Notes under the pieces: model-generated | What the model saw: the letters and a program-made list of their open reading frames with translations, nothing else | Told to the model about the DNA's origin: nothing | The model's database searches: none | Shown here: in pieces, positions 36,656 through 45,555 of the stretch | Layout of the letters: every line of letters starts with the position of its first letter | Numbering within the stretch: position 1 is the first letter of the stretch | Position numbers and translations under genes: made by a program | Assembly: GCA_031178585.1 (NCBI GenBank) | Contig: JAPSIT010000001.1 | Span: forward strand, 1 to 64,000 | Length of the DNA stretch: 64,000 nt | Source: Arthrobacter sp. | GTDB lineage: Bacteria; Actinomycetota; Actinomycetes; Actinomycetales; Micrococcaceae | Direction: 5' to 3'

Positions 36656-39600
36656 CTAGCGTCGGACGATTGACCTCAAGAGCCTCAATGCTACCGACAG
36701 CGAGGCCATGTCGTCGGCCTCAAGCGCGTTCACCTCGTCAAACATGCTCTTGGCGCGCCCCAGCTGCTCGGCGTTAAGGACCTCCCACGCCTTCAGGCGT
36801 TCGTCTGCCGGCAGCCCGGCGGCTGTCGATTCCAGTACCGCCGTCGTTATGTCCGACACCGTCGAGTAGAGGTCATCCCGCAGCGCTGCCCGCGCGAGCG
36901 CCTGCCACCTGTCCTTGCGGGGCAAGGCGGTGATCCGCTCCAGCAGGGAATCGGCATGGAAGCGGTTGAACACGGTGTAGAAGACGTGCGCGATCTCCTC
37001 CACGGGCTCCTTGTGCGTGTGCGCAATCTTCGCAATGTCCAGCAGCACGAAGCTTTCAAAGAGCTCTGCCCAGCGATGGGCCAGATCTTCGGGCAGCTCC
37101 CAGGACCGCGCCTTTTCGAGCCAGGCTGCCACGCGTGCCCTGTCGTCACCGCGCAGGTAATTAAGCAGCCGGGCCCTCATCGGGTCCATGAGCGGCTTGA
37201 ACTCCCCGACTATGTCCGCAATGGGTCTGGAGGCCCGGCCCTGTCCCAAAAGCCACCGCACGGCCCGGTCCAGGAGCCGCCGGATGTCCAAGTGCACTGT
37301 GCTCCAGTGTTCAGTGGGGAACGACGCCGGAAGGTCGTTGAGCTCGGAAATCATGATTTCCAGCTCGTACACCTCGCGTAGGGCAACGAACGCCTTGGCG
37401 ACCGCCACTTCACTTGCCGACGTTTCTTCCATGGTCCGGAAAGCGAAAGTAATCCCGCCCATGTTGATCATGTCGTTTGCGATAACAGTCGCAATGATCT
37501 CCCGGCGCAGCGGATGCGTGTCCAGCTCGGCGTCGAACCGCTCCCGCAACTGCTGGGGGAAATACTCCCTGAGCGTCCGCCTGAACCAGGGGTCGTCAGC
37601 GAGATCACTGTCGCGCAGGGCTGTGGCGAGCTCGATCTTGGCATAGGCAGCAAGGACGGACAGCTCGGGTGATGTCAGCCCCTGTCCTTGTTCAAGACGT
37701 TCGCGAAGGACCTGGTTTGACGGAAGCGCCTCCAAATCACGGTCCAGGTCTGCCGACTTTTCCAGCCAGTCCATCAGCCTTTCGTAGCTGGGGCTCCACT
37801 CGGCCACGCGCTGGCGGTCGTTGAGCAGGAGGATGTTCTGGTCGATGTTGTCTTCCAGCACCAGCCGGGCCACTTCATCGGTCATCGATGCGAGGAACTC
37901 CGGGCGTTCGGCGGGATCAAGTTTCCCGGCCGCGACCATCCGGTCCACGAAGATCTTGATATTAACCTCGTGGTCCGAGCAGTCCACACCCGCCGAGTTG
38001 TCGATGGCGTCCGTGTTGAGGATCACGCCTTGCAGGGCAGCCTCGATGCGGCCGCGCTGGGTCATGCCCAGGTTGCCGCCCTCGCCCACCACTTTCACAC
38101 GCAGGTCCCGGCCATCCACACGGATGGCGTCGTTCGCCTTGTCCCCGACCATGGCATGAGTCTCTGTGCTGGCCTTCACGTAGGTGCCGATGCCGCCGTT
38201 GTACAGCAGGTCGGCAGGAGCCAGCAGGATGGCGCGCAACAGTTCGGGCGGGCTGAGTTGGGTGATCTCCTGCGGCAGGCCGAGGGCCGCACGCACCTGC
38301 GGGGATACGGGAACTGACTTGGCCTGGCGAGGGTAGACCCCGCCTCCTTCACTGATGAGCGACTTGTCGTAGTCGTCCCAAGAAGACCTTGGAAGCCCGA
38401 ACAGCCGCTGGCGCTCCGAATAGGAGCTCGCCTCATCCGGGTTGGGATCGAGGAAAATGTGCCGGTGATCAAAGGCGGCGACGAGCCGGATGTGCTTGGA
38501 CAACAGCATGCCGTTACCGAAGACATCGCCGGACATGTCCCCAACGCCGACTACCGTGAACGGATCGGACTGCGTGTCGAGGTCCAGTTCGCTGAAATGG
38601 CGCTTGACGGATTCCCATGCGCCCTTCGCGGTGATGCCCATGGCCTTGTGGTCGTAGCCCACAGAACCGCCGGAGGCGAAGGCGTCTCCCAGCCAGAAGC
38701 CGTATTCTGCCGCCAGCCCGTTCGCTATGTCGGAGAAGGTTGCCGTACCTTTGTCCGCCGCCACCACGAGGTAAGCGTCGTCGTCGTCGTGCCTTACAAC
38801 CCTGTCCGGCACAACGAGCCGTTCGCCGTCGGCCTCGGTCACGAGATTGTCCGTGACGTCGAGCAGTCCTCGAATGAAAGTCTTGTAGCTTTCGACGCCC
38901 TCGGCCATCCATGCGGCCCTGTCCGAGGCGGGATCAGGCAGCCGCTTGGCGAAGAACCCGCCTTTGGCGCCGGTGGGAACGATGACGGCATTCTTGACTG
39001 TCTGTGCCTTGACCAGTCCCAGGATCTCCGTGCGGAAGTCCTCCCGTCGGTCCGACCAGCGGAGACCGCCCCTGGCCACCTTGCCGAACCTAAGGTGCAC
39101 TCCCTCAACCCGCGGAGAGTAGACCCAGATTTCAAACATGGGCCGCGGGAAGGGCAGTCCGTTGATGCCTGCAGGGTCCAGCTTGAAGCTGACGTAGGGC
39201 TTGTCCTGGTAAAAGTTGGTGCGCAGCGTCGATTCGATCAGGTTGCCGAAGGTCCTCAGAATCCTGTCTGCGTCCAGGGTTGCTACACCTTCGATGGCTG
39301 CAGCCAATTCTGCCTGCACCTTTTCCTGGCGTTCGGCCCGTTCCAGCTCGGTCAGTGCCGGGTCGAACCGCGCCTCGAACAGGGCGCTGAGGCCCTTGGT
39401 GACGGAGGGGTTGGCCAGGAGGGTGTCGGCGATGAAGTCGAATGAATTCGTGTTCCCCATCTGGCGCAAGTACTTCGCGTAGGCACGGAGTACGACGATA
39501 CGGCGCCAGTCCATGCCTTCCCGAAGCACGAGCCTGTCGAAGCTGTCGGATTCGACCGCCCCGGATACGGCCGCTCCAAACGCGTCCGCCAGCAGTTGGC

Positions 39601-41509
39601 CGGTAGACAGAGGGTCCACGCCTGCGGGATATTTCAGGCCGAGGTCGTACAGGAAGAAGTCGCGGTTGTCGGCCGTTTCTATTTCGAACGGCCGCTCGTC
39701 CAGCACCTCGAGCCCCAGATTGTGGAAGTAGGGAAGGATCTGGCTCAGGCTCTTGGGCTCCAGCATATAGAGCTTGACGCGGGCATCCTCTTCGAGCGTT
39801 GCCCCGGCACCCTCAGGAAGATAAACGTGGACGCCAGGGCGTTCCTGCTTGGCTCCCTCGCTCCGCTCGGCCGCAGCGCCATACTTCTCAAACCGCTCGA
39901 TGTCCTCTAAGGCGTCTTCAACCTCGTAGTCCACCCGGTAGCTGGCGGGAAAGGCTTCAGCCCAAATGTCCGCGAGTTCCTTGGAGCCGTCTCCGTTGCT
40001 GCGGTCGCGCAGAACTTCGCTGATGCCTTCTCCCCAGGACCGGGTCGCACGGACAAGGCGCTTTTCCAGGTCCTCAGTGTTGACGTGGCTGACGTCGGCG
40101 CCCTTTGGCAGCCGGATCCGGAAGAAGAGGCGAGCGAGCGCGGACTCCGTCATCCTCGCCTCGTAGTCAATGGACTCGGCCTGGAACGTCTCCCGAAGTT
40201 CCTGCTCAATCCGCAGCCGGACGTTGGTGGTGTAACGGTCACGCGGCAGGTACACGACGGCGGACATGAACCGCCCGTAAATGTCCGGCCGCAGAAACAG
40301 CCGTGTGCGCCGGCGCTCTTGGAGCCTTTGAATCCCGGTTGCCGTTGCGGCAAGGTCAGCGACCTCGATCTGGAAAAGCTCGTCACGCGGGTACGTTTCG
40401 AGGATGCCGAGCAGGTCCTTGCCGGAGTGGGAGTCCGGCGGGAATCCCGCGCCCCGGAGAACAGCTTCGACCTTCTCCCGCACAATGGGAATGTTCCGGA
40501 CTGAACCTGTGTAGGCGCTGGTGGCAAAAAGGCCGATGAACCGCTGCTCGCCGTTGACGTTGCCTTCAGCATCGAAGCTTTTCACACCGATGTAGTCAAA
40601 ATAGGCAGGCCGGTGCACTGTGGAGCGCGAGTTGGCCTTGGTGATGACCAGGGCTTTCTTCTCCCGCGCCTTGCGCCGGCCGGCGTCGGTCAGATGCTGG
40701 ACATGGGCCGTGTCCCGCTGGGTGCGCAGCAGGCCGAGTCCGCTGCCCTCCCGCAGTTCGAGGACATCTTCCCCTGCCTCATTAACGAGGTCATATTCGC
40801 GGTAGCCGAGGAACGTGAAGTTCCCTTCATCCAGCCATCGGAGCAGGTCCTGGGCCTGGCGGAGCTCGGCAATCTGGGAGGGGTTGGCAATCTTGTCCAG
40901 GTTGTCGGCGATCTGGCGGGCCTTACTGCGCATTTTCGGCCAATCTTCGACGGCGGCCCTGACGTCGCCGAGCACCCTCTCCAGCCCTTCAACCAGATGC
41001 CTCTTCGCTTCTTCGCTGGCGCGACCGATTTCGACCGCGATCCAGGATTCCATGTGGGTGCTGTTGTCACCTCGCGCGATGAGGTGGGAGAGGCTGGGCA
41101 GGGCGGCTGTGTCACCGCTGGAAATCCCGACGCTCGCTGGAACCCTGTCCACTTTCACGAGCTCATGCGTACTGCGGTTACGCGTGACCACAAACATGGG
41201 GTGCAGCACGAGGTGAATAGCGAAGTTCTGCCGCACGAGCTCGGCATTGACGGAGTCCACGAGGAAGGGCATGTCGTCCGTGACGATATACACCGTGCTC
41301 TGGTCTGCTTCATCAACAATCGTGATTTTCGCAGTCCCGGGCTGGCGGTTCGATGCTACCTGCCGGTGCGTCTCGGCCCGGAGCTTCAAAACCTCGCGTG
41401 GATAAGCACGCGCGTCCTCTTCAGCAAGGTGCTCGTAGTAGTCCGCGAAGAAGCCTCCTTCGGCTCCTATAGAACGGGACTTATCCTCCACGCTGGACCC
41501 AGACGACAT
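36656..41509 (-). CDS. gdh: NAD-specific glutamate dehydrogenase, large (180-kDa) type
   Basis: A 1,617-residue protein of the large bacterial GDH class known from Streptomyces clavuligerus and mycobacteria (Rv2476c). It catalyses oxidative deamination of glutamate to 2-oxoglutarate. Long N-terminal and C-terminal regulatory segments flank a catalytic core, where KVARGGLRWSDRREDFRTEI and VPTGAKGGFFAKRL mark the substrate-binding site and GVGDMSGDVFGNGMLLSKH the NAD site. The ATG at 41509 has GGAGG nine bases upstream; a TTG two codons earlier is open but less likely. In mycobacteria such enzymes are regulated by GarA binding; no GarA gene is in the window. Confidence 0.94.
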   Translation of the reverse strand: MSSGSSVEDKSRSIGAEGGFFADYYEHLAEEDARAYPREVLKLRAETHRQVASNRQPGTAKITIVDEADQSTVYIVTDDMPFLVDSVNAELVRQNFAIHLVLHPMFVVTRNRSTHELVKVDRVPASVGISSGDTAALPSLSHLIARGDNSTHMESWIAVEIGRASEEAKRHLVEGLERVLGDVRAAVEDWPKMRSKARQIADNLDKIANPSQIAELRQAQDLLRWLDEGNFTFLGYREYDLVNEAGEDVLELREGSGLGLLRTQRDTAHVQHLTDAGRRKAREKKALVITKANSRSTVHRPAYFDYIGVKSFDAEGNVNGEQRFIGLFATSAYTGSVRNIPIVREKVEAVLRGAGFPPDSHSGKDLLGILETYPRDELFQIEVADLAATATGIQRLQERRRTRLFLRPDIYGRFMSAVVYLPRDRYTTNVRLRIEQELRETFQAESIDYEARMTESALARLFFRIRLPKGADVSHVNTEDLEKRLVRATRSWGEGISEVLRDRSNGDGSKELADIWAEAFPASYRVDYEVEDALEDIERFEKYGAAAERSEGAKQERPGVHVYLPEGAGATLEEDARVKLYMLEPKSLSQILPYFHNLGLEVLDERPFEIETADNRDFFLYDLGLKYPAGVDPLSTGQLLADAFGAAVSGAVESDSFDRLVLREGMDWRRIVVLRAYAKYLRQMGNTNSFDFIADTLLANPSVTKGLSALFEARFDPALTELERAERQEKVQAELAAAIEGVATLDADRILRTFGNLIESTLRTNFYQDKPYVSFKLDPAGINGLPFPRPMFEIWVYSPRVEGVHLRFGKVARGGLRWSDRREDFRTEILGLVKAQTVKNAVIVPTGAKGGFFAKRLPDPASDRAAWMAEGVESYKTFIRGLLDVTDNLVTEADGERLVVPDRVVRHDDDDAYLVVAADKGTATFSDIANGLAAEYGFWLGDAFASGGSVGYDHKAMGITAKGAWESVKRHFSELDLDTQSDPFTVVGVGDMSGDVFGNGMLLSKHIRLVAAFDHRHIFLDPNPDEASSYSERQRLFGLPRSSWDDYDKSLISEGGGVYPRQAKSVPVSPQVRAALGLPQEITQLSPPELLRAILLAPADLLYNGGIGTYVKASTETHAMVGDKANDAIRVDGRDLRVKVVGEGGNLGMTQRGRIEAALQGVILNTDAIDNSAGVDCSDHEVNIKIFVDRMVAAGKLDPAERPEFLASMTDEVARLVLEDNIDQNILLLNDRQRVAEWSPSYERLMDWLEKSADLDRDLEALPSNQVLRERLEQGQGLTSPELSVLAAYAKIELATALRDSDLADDPWFRRTLREYFPQQLRERFDAELDTHPLRREIIATVIANDMINMGGITFAFRTMEETSASEVAVAKAFVALREVYELEIMISELNDLPASFPTEHWSTVHLDIRRLLDRAVRWLLGQGRASRPIADIVGEFKPLMDPMRARLLNYLRGDDRARVAAWLEKARSWELPEDLAHRWAELFESFVLLDIAKIAHTHKEPVEEIAHVFYTVFNRFHADSLLERITALPRKDRWQALARAALRDDLYSTVSDITTAVLESTAAGLPADERLKAWEVLNAEQLGRAKSMFDEVNALEADDMASLSVALRLLRSIVRR

Positions 41510-41567
41510 GAACAAACGCCTCCATCAGACAATTCGCGGCCGCACCGTTGCAGCCCTAAACGTGAGC

Positions 41568-42881
41568 CTAGCCCCTTATTCTGCGCTTTGCTGTGGGGGT
41601 AAGGACAGAAGAACGGCGGATTCGCTGGTCACGTGCACAAACCAAATCGGCGATTCCGGCCCTTAACCGTGAATCCGGGGCGGCTTCCAGGAGAAGGGAA
41701 CCCGACAGCAGGGCAGCATCAGCTGCTTCAGGGTCAGCCGGAAGGAACGCTGTGATGGCCGTGGCCGGCCCGAAGCGCTCCCACGCTTCACGAAGCTGCC
41801 GCTCGGGTGAGCGCCCTACTGCTGAAGCACGCACCCTGTTCAGAACAATTTCCGGATTGACGCCGGGCACGGCGGCATGGAGTTCAGCGAGTCCGCGGAC
41901 CAACCGGGGAAAGCCGATGGAGTCCGCTGATCCCACCGCGAAGACTTTGTCCGCCAGTTCCAGGCTCCTGAGGGTGGCCGCGTTTCGCCTGGGCGCCATG
42001 GTGTCGAAGCTGAGTTCCTCGTCAGCCTCGAGACAGAATCCAGTGTCTACTACCACCACCTCGGCCATCTCCTTGGCCAGCTCGAGCACGAGCGCCAGGG
42101 CCGAAGCCCGAAGTTCGGTCCAGCGGTCTGCCCGTGTAATTCCGGTCAGAACACGGAAAGTTCCTGACTTCAGGGCGACCGGCACCGCCACGCTAAGCAA
42201 CGATTCGCTATCCAGGAGCCCCTGGTCGGCCAGCCTGCAGGCCTGCGCCAGGCCCGCAGCCTCGTCCAAGAGCCCCAGAACCGCGCCAATGCTCGCGCCG
42301 TAACTGTCCGCGTCAACGAGGAGGACAGATTTTCCGTCGTTAGCCAGTTCACCGGCGATGTTCACGGCCATCAGCGTCCGGCCCGGCGATCCGGCCGGAC
42401 CCCACACTGCAATAACCGTCCCCGTCCCCGCAGGCTCCCGTGCCTCGCCTGGTTCGACAGGGTCGGGCCGCAGGGCGGCGCCCGTCTCGGAAAAACCGTG
42501 GTCTCGCAGGCCGGAGGTGGCGGACCTGTGTCCGGAGAACTGCGCAACCGCCTCGGAGATGCACTCTGCCAACGCCGCCGATTCCACAGAGGAGATGACG
42601 GCGGATACGCCAATGCCCTGCAGGCGTGACGATTCCTCGGCGTTGTCCGTCAACGCAATGATTGCAACCCCGACGGCTCCCAGTCTGTCGACAAGCGAGG
42701 CTGTCAGCTCCTCGCTTCCCTCTGCGACGACCGCCGCCCGGGCGAGCCCGCTTTGGCAGGCGGCCAGCAGCTCGGCCAGTTCGGCGCAGCGCCGCACCAC
42801 CGTGACAGGACCGTGTAGCCTTTCGAGGCCGCCGACCAGGTCATCCTGCGTCTCGCCGACGGTGACTACCGGAATGCTCAC
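41568..42881 (-). CDS. CpaE/MinD-like P-loop protein with degenerate Walker A
   Basis: A 437-residue protein. An N-terminal receiver-like segment (about 1-120) precedes a MinD/ParA-type fold whose Walker A position reads VWGPAGSPGRTLMAVN near residue 157: both the signature lysine and the P-loop lysine of KGGxGKT are missing. The switch strand VLLVDADSYGAS and VVVVDTG are kept. CpaE proteins help locate Flp/Tad pili, but no pilus assembly genes lie nearby. A 4-base GTGA overlap with the SAF gene upstream fixes the GTG start at 42881. Its activity may be as a non-hydrolysing scaffold. Function is inferred. Confidence 0.78.
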   Translation of the reverse strand: MSIPVVTVGETQDDLVGGLERLHGPVTVVRRCAELAELLAACQSGLARAAVVAEGSEELTASLVDRLGAVGVAIIALTDNAEESSRLQGIGVSAVISSVESAALAECISEAVAQFSGHRSATSGLRDHGFSETGAALRPDPVEPGEAREPAGTGTVIAVWGPAGSPGRTLMAVNIAGELANDGKSVLLVDADSYGASIGAVLGLLDEAAGLAQACRLADQGLLDSESLLSVAVPVALKSGTFRVLTGITRADRWTELRASALALVLELAKEMAEVVVVDTGFCLEADEELSFDTMAPRRNAATLRSLELADKVFAVGSADSIGFPRLVRGLAELHAAVPGVNPEIVLNRVRASAVGRSPERQLREAWERFGPATAITAFLPADPEAADAALLSGSLLLEAAPDSRLRAGIADLVCARDQRIRRSSVLTPTAKRRIRG

Positions 42882-43522
42882 TTGGCGGCACCCCCGGGGC
42901 TCCACACTACGGAGATCTTGGCTTCATTCGCCTGGGCGCCGAGGAGCGAGGGCATCTGCTCGTCGCCCACCAGGACCATGAGCACAGTCGACTTGGCGGA
43001 GCCGAGAGCTGTGGAGCCCGGCGAAACCTGGGCAATCTCGGCGCCGGGAAGCATAAGCTTCGGAGGAGCGAAACCATTCCGCGCATCCGGCATCGAAACC
43101 CATACGTCCACCCGCGTGCCGGCCACGGCCTGCTCCGGCAGCGCCTCCTGCACAGTAATGGCCACCGGCTTCCGGTCCAGCGCGTCAACGCTTCCCAGAC
43201 TTTCCCGGGGCAAAAGCTGGCCTTTCCCAATCCGCTGGACTGCCACCACACCGTCCGGCAGGCCTGATTCCGCAGTGATGTACCCGACCTCCGCGTCACC
43301 CAGCCGGACCTTGACGCGGTTCACGTTGTCCGGGGTCAGCTTCTCCCCCACCGCAATCGCCTCATCCGCGGCAAAAACCTCCGTTGTCTTGTCGGCGCTC
43401 CCAACGAGGGAAATGACACCGACAACTGAGGCGAGGACCAGCAGCACGCCAACCAGGAGCCGGGGATCTTTCCACGAAGGCTTCTTGAGGCGGACTCCCG
43501 TGGTCGCGGCACTGGCACTCAT
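42878..43522 (-). CDS. SAF-domain protein, CpaB-like
   Basis: A 214-residue protein with a short cytoplasmic N-terminus, one membrane helix (LLVGVLLVLASVVGVISLVG) and an extracytoplasmic SAF domain beginning FAADEAIAVGEKLTPDNV and containing GKGQLLPRESLG. SAF domains occur in CpaB/RcpC pilus assembly proteins and bind glycans. The ATG at 43522 has GGGGGAG nine bases upstream; an upstream-open frame to 43627 is rejected. It is translationally coupled to the CpaE-like gene. The pair appears without secretin, ATPase or pilin genes, so a non-pilus envelope role is possible. Confidence 0.8.
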   Translation of the reverse strand: MSASAATTGVRLKKPSWKDPRLLVGVLLVLASVVGVISLVGSADKTTEVFAADEAIAVGEKLTPDNVNRVKVRLGDAEVGYITAESGLPDGVVAVQRIGKGQLLPRESLGSVDALDRKPVAITVQEALPEQAVAGTRVDVWVSMPDARNGFAPPKLMLPGAEIAQVSPGSTALGSAKSTVLMVLVGDEQMPSLLGAQANEAKISVVWSPGGAAK

Positions 43523-43622
43523 GCGTAATTGCTCCCCCTTGACCCTCCGGCGCCGTCCTGCGCCAGTCAAGTTTATTGTTACGGCATGCGGAGCCAATGG
43601 GAAAGACACAGGAGCAAAGAAC

Positions 43623-43648
43623 ATCAAATTGTGGATAACGGCATCATT
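43623..43648. promoter_or_regulatory. Phased ATCAAA/ATCATT pair upstream of the HTH gene
   Basis: ATCAAA (43623-43628) and ATCATT (43643-43648) are exactly 20 bases apart, with GGATAA (43633-43638) in the intermediate 10-base register. This echoes the four 10-base-phased repeats at 44581-44616. The pair ends 27 bases before the start of the small HTH gene, so autoregulation is possible. Confidence 0.4.
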
Positions 43649-43675
43649 TAGCAGCTGTGATGGCAGAATTGGACT

Positions 43676-43891
43676 ATGCCCCGTTTCCTGACCCTTGCGG
43701 ACGTAGCCGAACAGCTGCAGATCAACTCTCCCGCGGCATATGCGCTTGTGCGCAGCGGGGAACTCAAGGCCATCCAGGTGGGTGGCCGCGGTCAGTGGCG
43801 CGTCGAAGAGAAGATGCTTGAACAGTACATAGAAGAGCGCTACGCCGAGGCCAGCAGGATGATTCAGGAAGCCAAATCCAAGTCGGTCTGA
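43676..43891 (+). CDS. Small MerR/excisionase-type HTH DNA-binding protein
   Basis: A 71-residue protein. FLTLADVAEQLQINSPAAYA forms the helix-turn-helix, and the wing ELKAIQVGGRGQWRV precedes a short helical tail EKMLEQYIEERYAEASRMIQ. This is the HTH_17/excisionase fold also used by BldC, though it is not BldC itself. It is divergent from the SAF gene and lies just upstream of the barrel gene. Related proteins such as BldC bind direct repeats head-to-tail, one per helical turn. The phased ATCAAA sites at 43623-43648 and 44581-44616 would suit such a protein. Function as a transcription factor is probable; targets are inferred. Confidence 0.85.
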   Translation: MPRFLTLADVAEQLQINSPAAYALVRSGELKAIQVGGRGQWRVEEKMLEQYIEERYAEASRMIQEAKSKSV

Positions 43892-43915
43892 CCCGCCTAC
43901 TCCAGTCGGCTAGAG

Positions 43916-44521
43916 CTACCCTGAATGCATAGAACGCAGTGCGCGCAAAGCGCCGAAAGGTACCGTTGCGACGTCGAGGATGCCGGATGCGCGGCGGGCC
44001 TCCCCAGGTGGCGTCACAGCCAGGTCAATAAAGTCACGCCCTACCCTGTCGATGACCCCGGGCAGCCGCTGTTCGCCTGAGTCCCCCTTGGCCAAGAGAA
44101 CCGTCAGCGGCGCCCTGTCGCGGGCGAGGCCGCGCAGCGCGCTTGCCAGTCCGACTTTCGACCGGACGGCCGAGGGCTCGGACACAGCAATGCGGCCGAT
44201 TCCCCCGTAATGCGATACGGCGGCAAACGGGACCAACACCTGATGGGCGACCTCATCAAGAACAAGGCTTTCTGCACCCACATGGCTAAGGGTCCCCGTG
44301 AAAGTTGAGCCGGACACGAGATGGACGCCGATGGGCCCGCCCAGAGAGCCTCTGAGCCGGTCGGCCAGTCCGACAGACGCCACATCAGCACGCGAGCGTT
44401 CAGACACCTCCGACTCAAAAGCCAAAGTCTCCGCTTCCACCATCTGCGCTTCCATGTCTTGAAACAGGGCGGTCCATCGCATGGCGCCAGCGTAGGCAAC
44501 GCCGAGGTTGAGGTCAATCAC
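43916..44521 (-). CDS. Protein with two possible Sm-like/SH3-like barrels
   Basis: A 201-residue soluble protein, not matched to a named family. An N-terminal helical stretch (about 12-45, FQDMEAQMVEAETLAFESEV) is followed by two similar beta-rich segments. The first has GVHLVSGSTFTGTLSHVGAE then LVPFAAV; the second has LTVLLAKGDSGEQRLPGVID then ATVPFGAL. Both have the strand-turn-strand and hydrophobic exit (VPF.A[VL]) of small Sm-like barrels. The GTG at 44521 has GGGAG six bases upstream and is preferred over a TTG at 44527. It is transcribed away from the phased-repeat region at 44581-44616. Confidence 0.72.
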   Translation of the reverse strand: MIDLNLGVAYAGAMRWTALFQDMEAQMVEAETLAFESEVSERSRADVASVGLADRLRGSLGGPIGVHLVSGSTFTGTLSHVGAESLVLDEVAHQVLVPFAAVSHYGGIGRIAVSEPSAVRSKVGLASALRGLARDRAPLTVLLAKGDSGEQRLPGVIDRVGRDFIDLAVTPPGEARRASGILDVATVPFGALRALRSMHSG

Positions 44522-44580
44522 AGGCAACTCCCAGGTCTATAGACAAAGGGCATATTACTGAGTAAGACTAGCTCAAAAGC

Positions 44581-44616
44581 ATCAAACGCTATCAAAGTGC
44601 ATCAAACCGCATCAAT
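44581..44616. repeat. Four ATCAAA-type direct repeats with a 10-base period
   Basis: ATCAAA occurs at 44581, 44591 and 44601 and ATCAAT at 44611, exactly one helical turn apart; a degenerate TCAAAA lies just before (from 44573). The array sits in the 114-base intergenic region between the divergent barrel gene (start 44521) and LysM gene (start 44636). Head-to-tail binding by a MerR/BldC-type protein is a plausible function. Confidence 0.8.
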
Positions 44617-44635
44617 CAACTAAGAAAGACGGGCC

Positions 44636-45451
44636 ATGAGCACGATCCCTTCCCGGCCGCCGGCTGGAGCAGATGCAGCGATGACGTTCCTCATCCTGGG
44701 GCTTGGTTGTTTTCTTGCGGTTGCCGGGACGGGTCTTGTGGAACGCTGGCAGCGTTCAGCCGTCCGGAGACAGTCGTTGTCCTTCGAGGATCTTCTGGGC
44801 GCCGTCGGGGTAGCAGCTGGCCTGCTCATCGTGGTCTGGTGGGTATTATCCTTCGCAGCTGCCTTGGCGGCGGCCATGTTTGAAAGGGCGGGCCGGCGAC
44901 GCGCCGCCGCTGCGAGCGGCCGGTTCAGCCCCGCGTTTATGCGGCGCCTGGCTCTCGCAGTCGTGGGAGTCCAGCTCATCGGCGCACCAATGGCCCAAGC
45001 GGACAGCCAGCTCGTGCCAGGCGGACTAGCTCACGGCTCTGTTGCGGTCGCTGCCGCCTGGACACCAATCGAAGGGGTGCCCCGTCCCGAGTCCGAGCGG
45101 CCGCCCCGCGAGGGGAATCCCCTCAGCACGGGCCGGCATGCCGGCTCCACGGTCCAGCAGCTGCCGGCTTCCCCGGATCTCCAGCCGCAATGGCAGCCTC
45201 CACCTCCGGCCGCGGCGCCCGTACCGGTGGTGTCCGCAGAGCTCAGGGCTGCGCGTGAACCACAAGCAAACCAGGAAGTGGTCGTCAGGTCAGGTGACAC
45301 CCTGTGGACGATCGCCGCCAGGCATCTTGGTCCTGAGGCATCCGACGTCGACGTCGCCCTGGAGTGGCCCCGCTGGTTTGATAACAACAGAGCGGTCATC
45401 GGCAGTAACCCCGATGCCCTTCTTCCCGGCCAGATCCTCAAGTCTCCCTGA
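44636..45451 (+). CDS. Membrane protein with C-terminal LysM domain
   Basis: A 271-residue protein with two N-terminal hydrophobic helices (MTFLILGLGCFLAVAG, then LLGAVGVAAGLLIVVWWVLS) and a further Ala-rich hydrophobic stretch. A Pro-rich linker leads to a LysM domain at about 217-271: VVRSGDTLWTIAARHLG followed by WFDNNRAVIGSNPDALLPG. LysM binds GlcNAc-containing glycans such as peptidoglycan, so the domain should face the wall. The phased repeats end 19 bases before the ATG, within promoter or leader distance, so this gene is the most direct candidate target. Confidence 0.85.
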   Translation: MSTIPSRPPAGADAAMTFLILGLGCFLAVAGTGLVERWQRSAVRRQSLSFEDLLGAVGVAAGLLIVVWWVLSFAAALAAAMFERAGRRRAAAASGRFSPAFMRRLALAVVGVQLIGAPMAQADSQLVPGGLAHGSVAVAAAWTPIEGVPRPESERPPREGNPLSTGRHAGSTVQQLPASPDLQPQWQPPPPAAAPVPVVSAELRAAREPQANQEVVVRSGDTLWTIAARHLGPEASDVDVALEWPRWFDNNRAVIGSNPDALLPGQILKSP

Positions 45452-45555
45452 GCCTGCCCGCATCCATTCTTCGAAGCGCGCTTGCAGCCCGTCAGGCATG
45501 TCGAGGCGTGTCCGAACTCCATAACCGCAGCTCCACCCGACCAGAGGATCGAATC

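Noticed and set aside
36956..41602. Several plus-strand frames of 100-329 codons over the glutamate dehydrogenase gene
   Set aside because: The leftward GDH is continuous and conserved; these frames lack motifs and start context.
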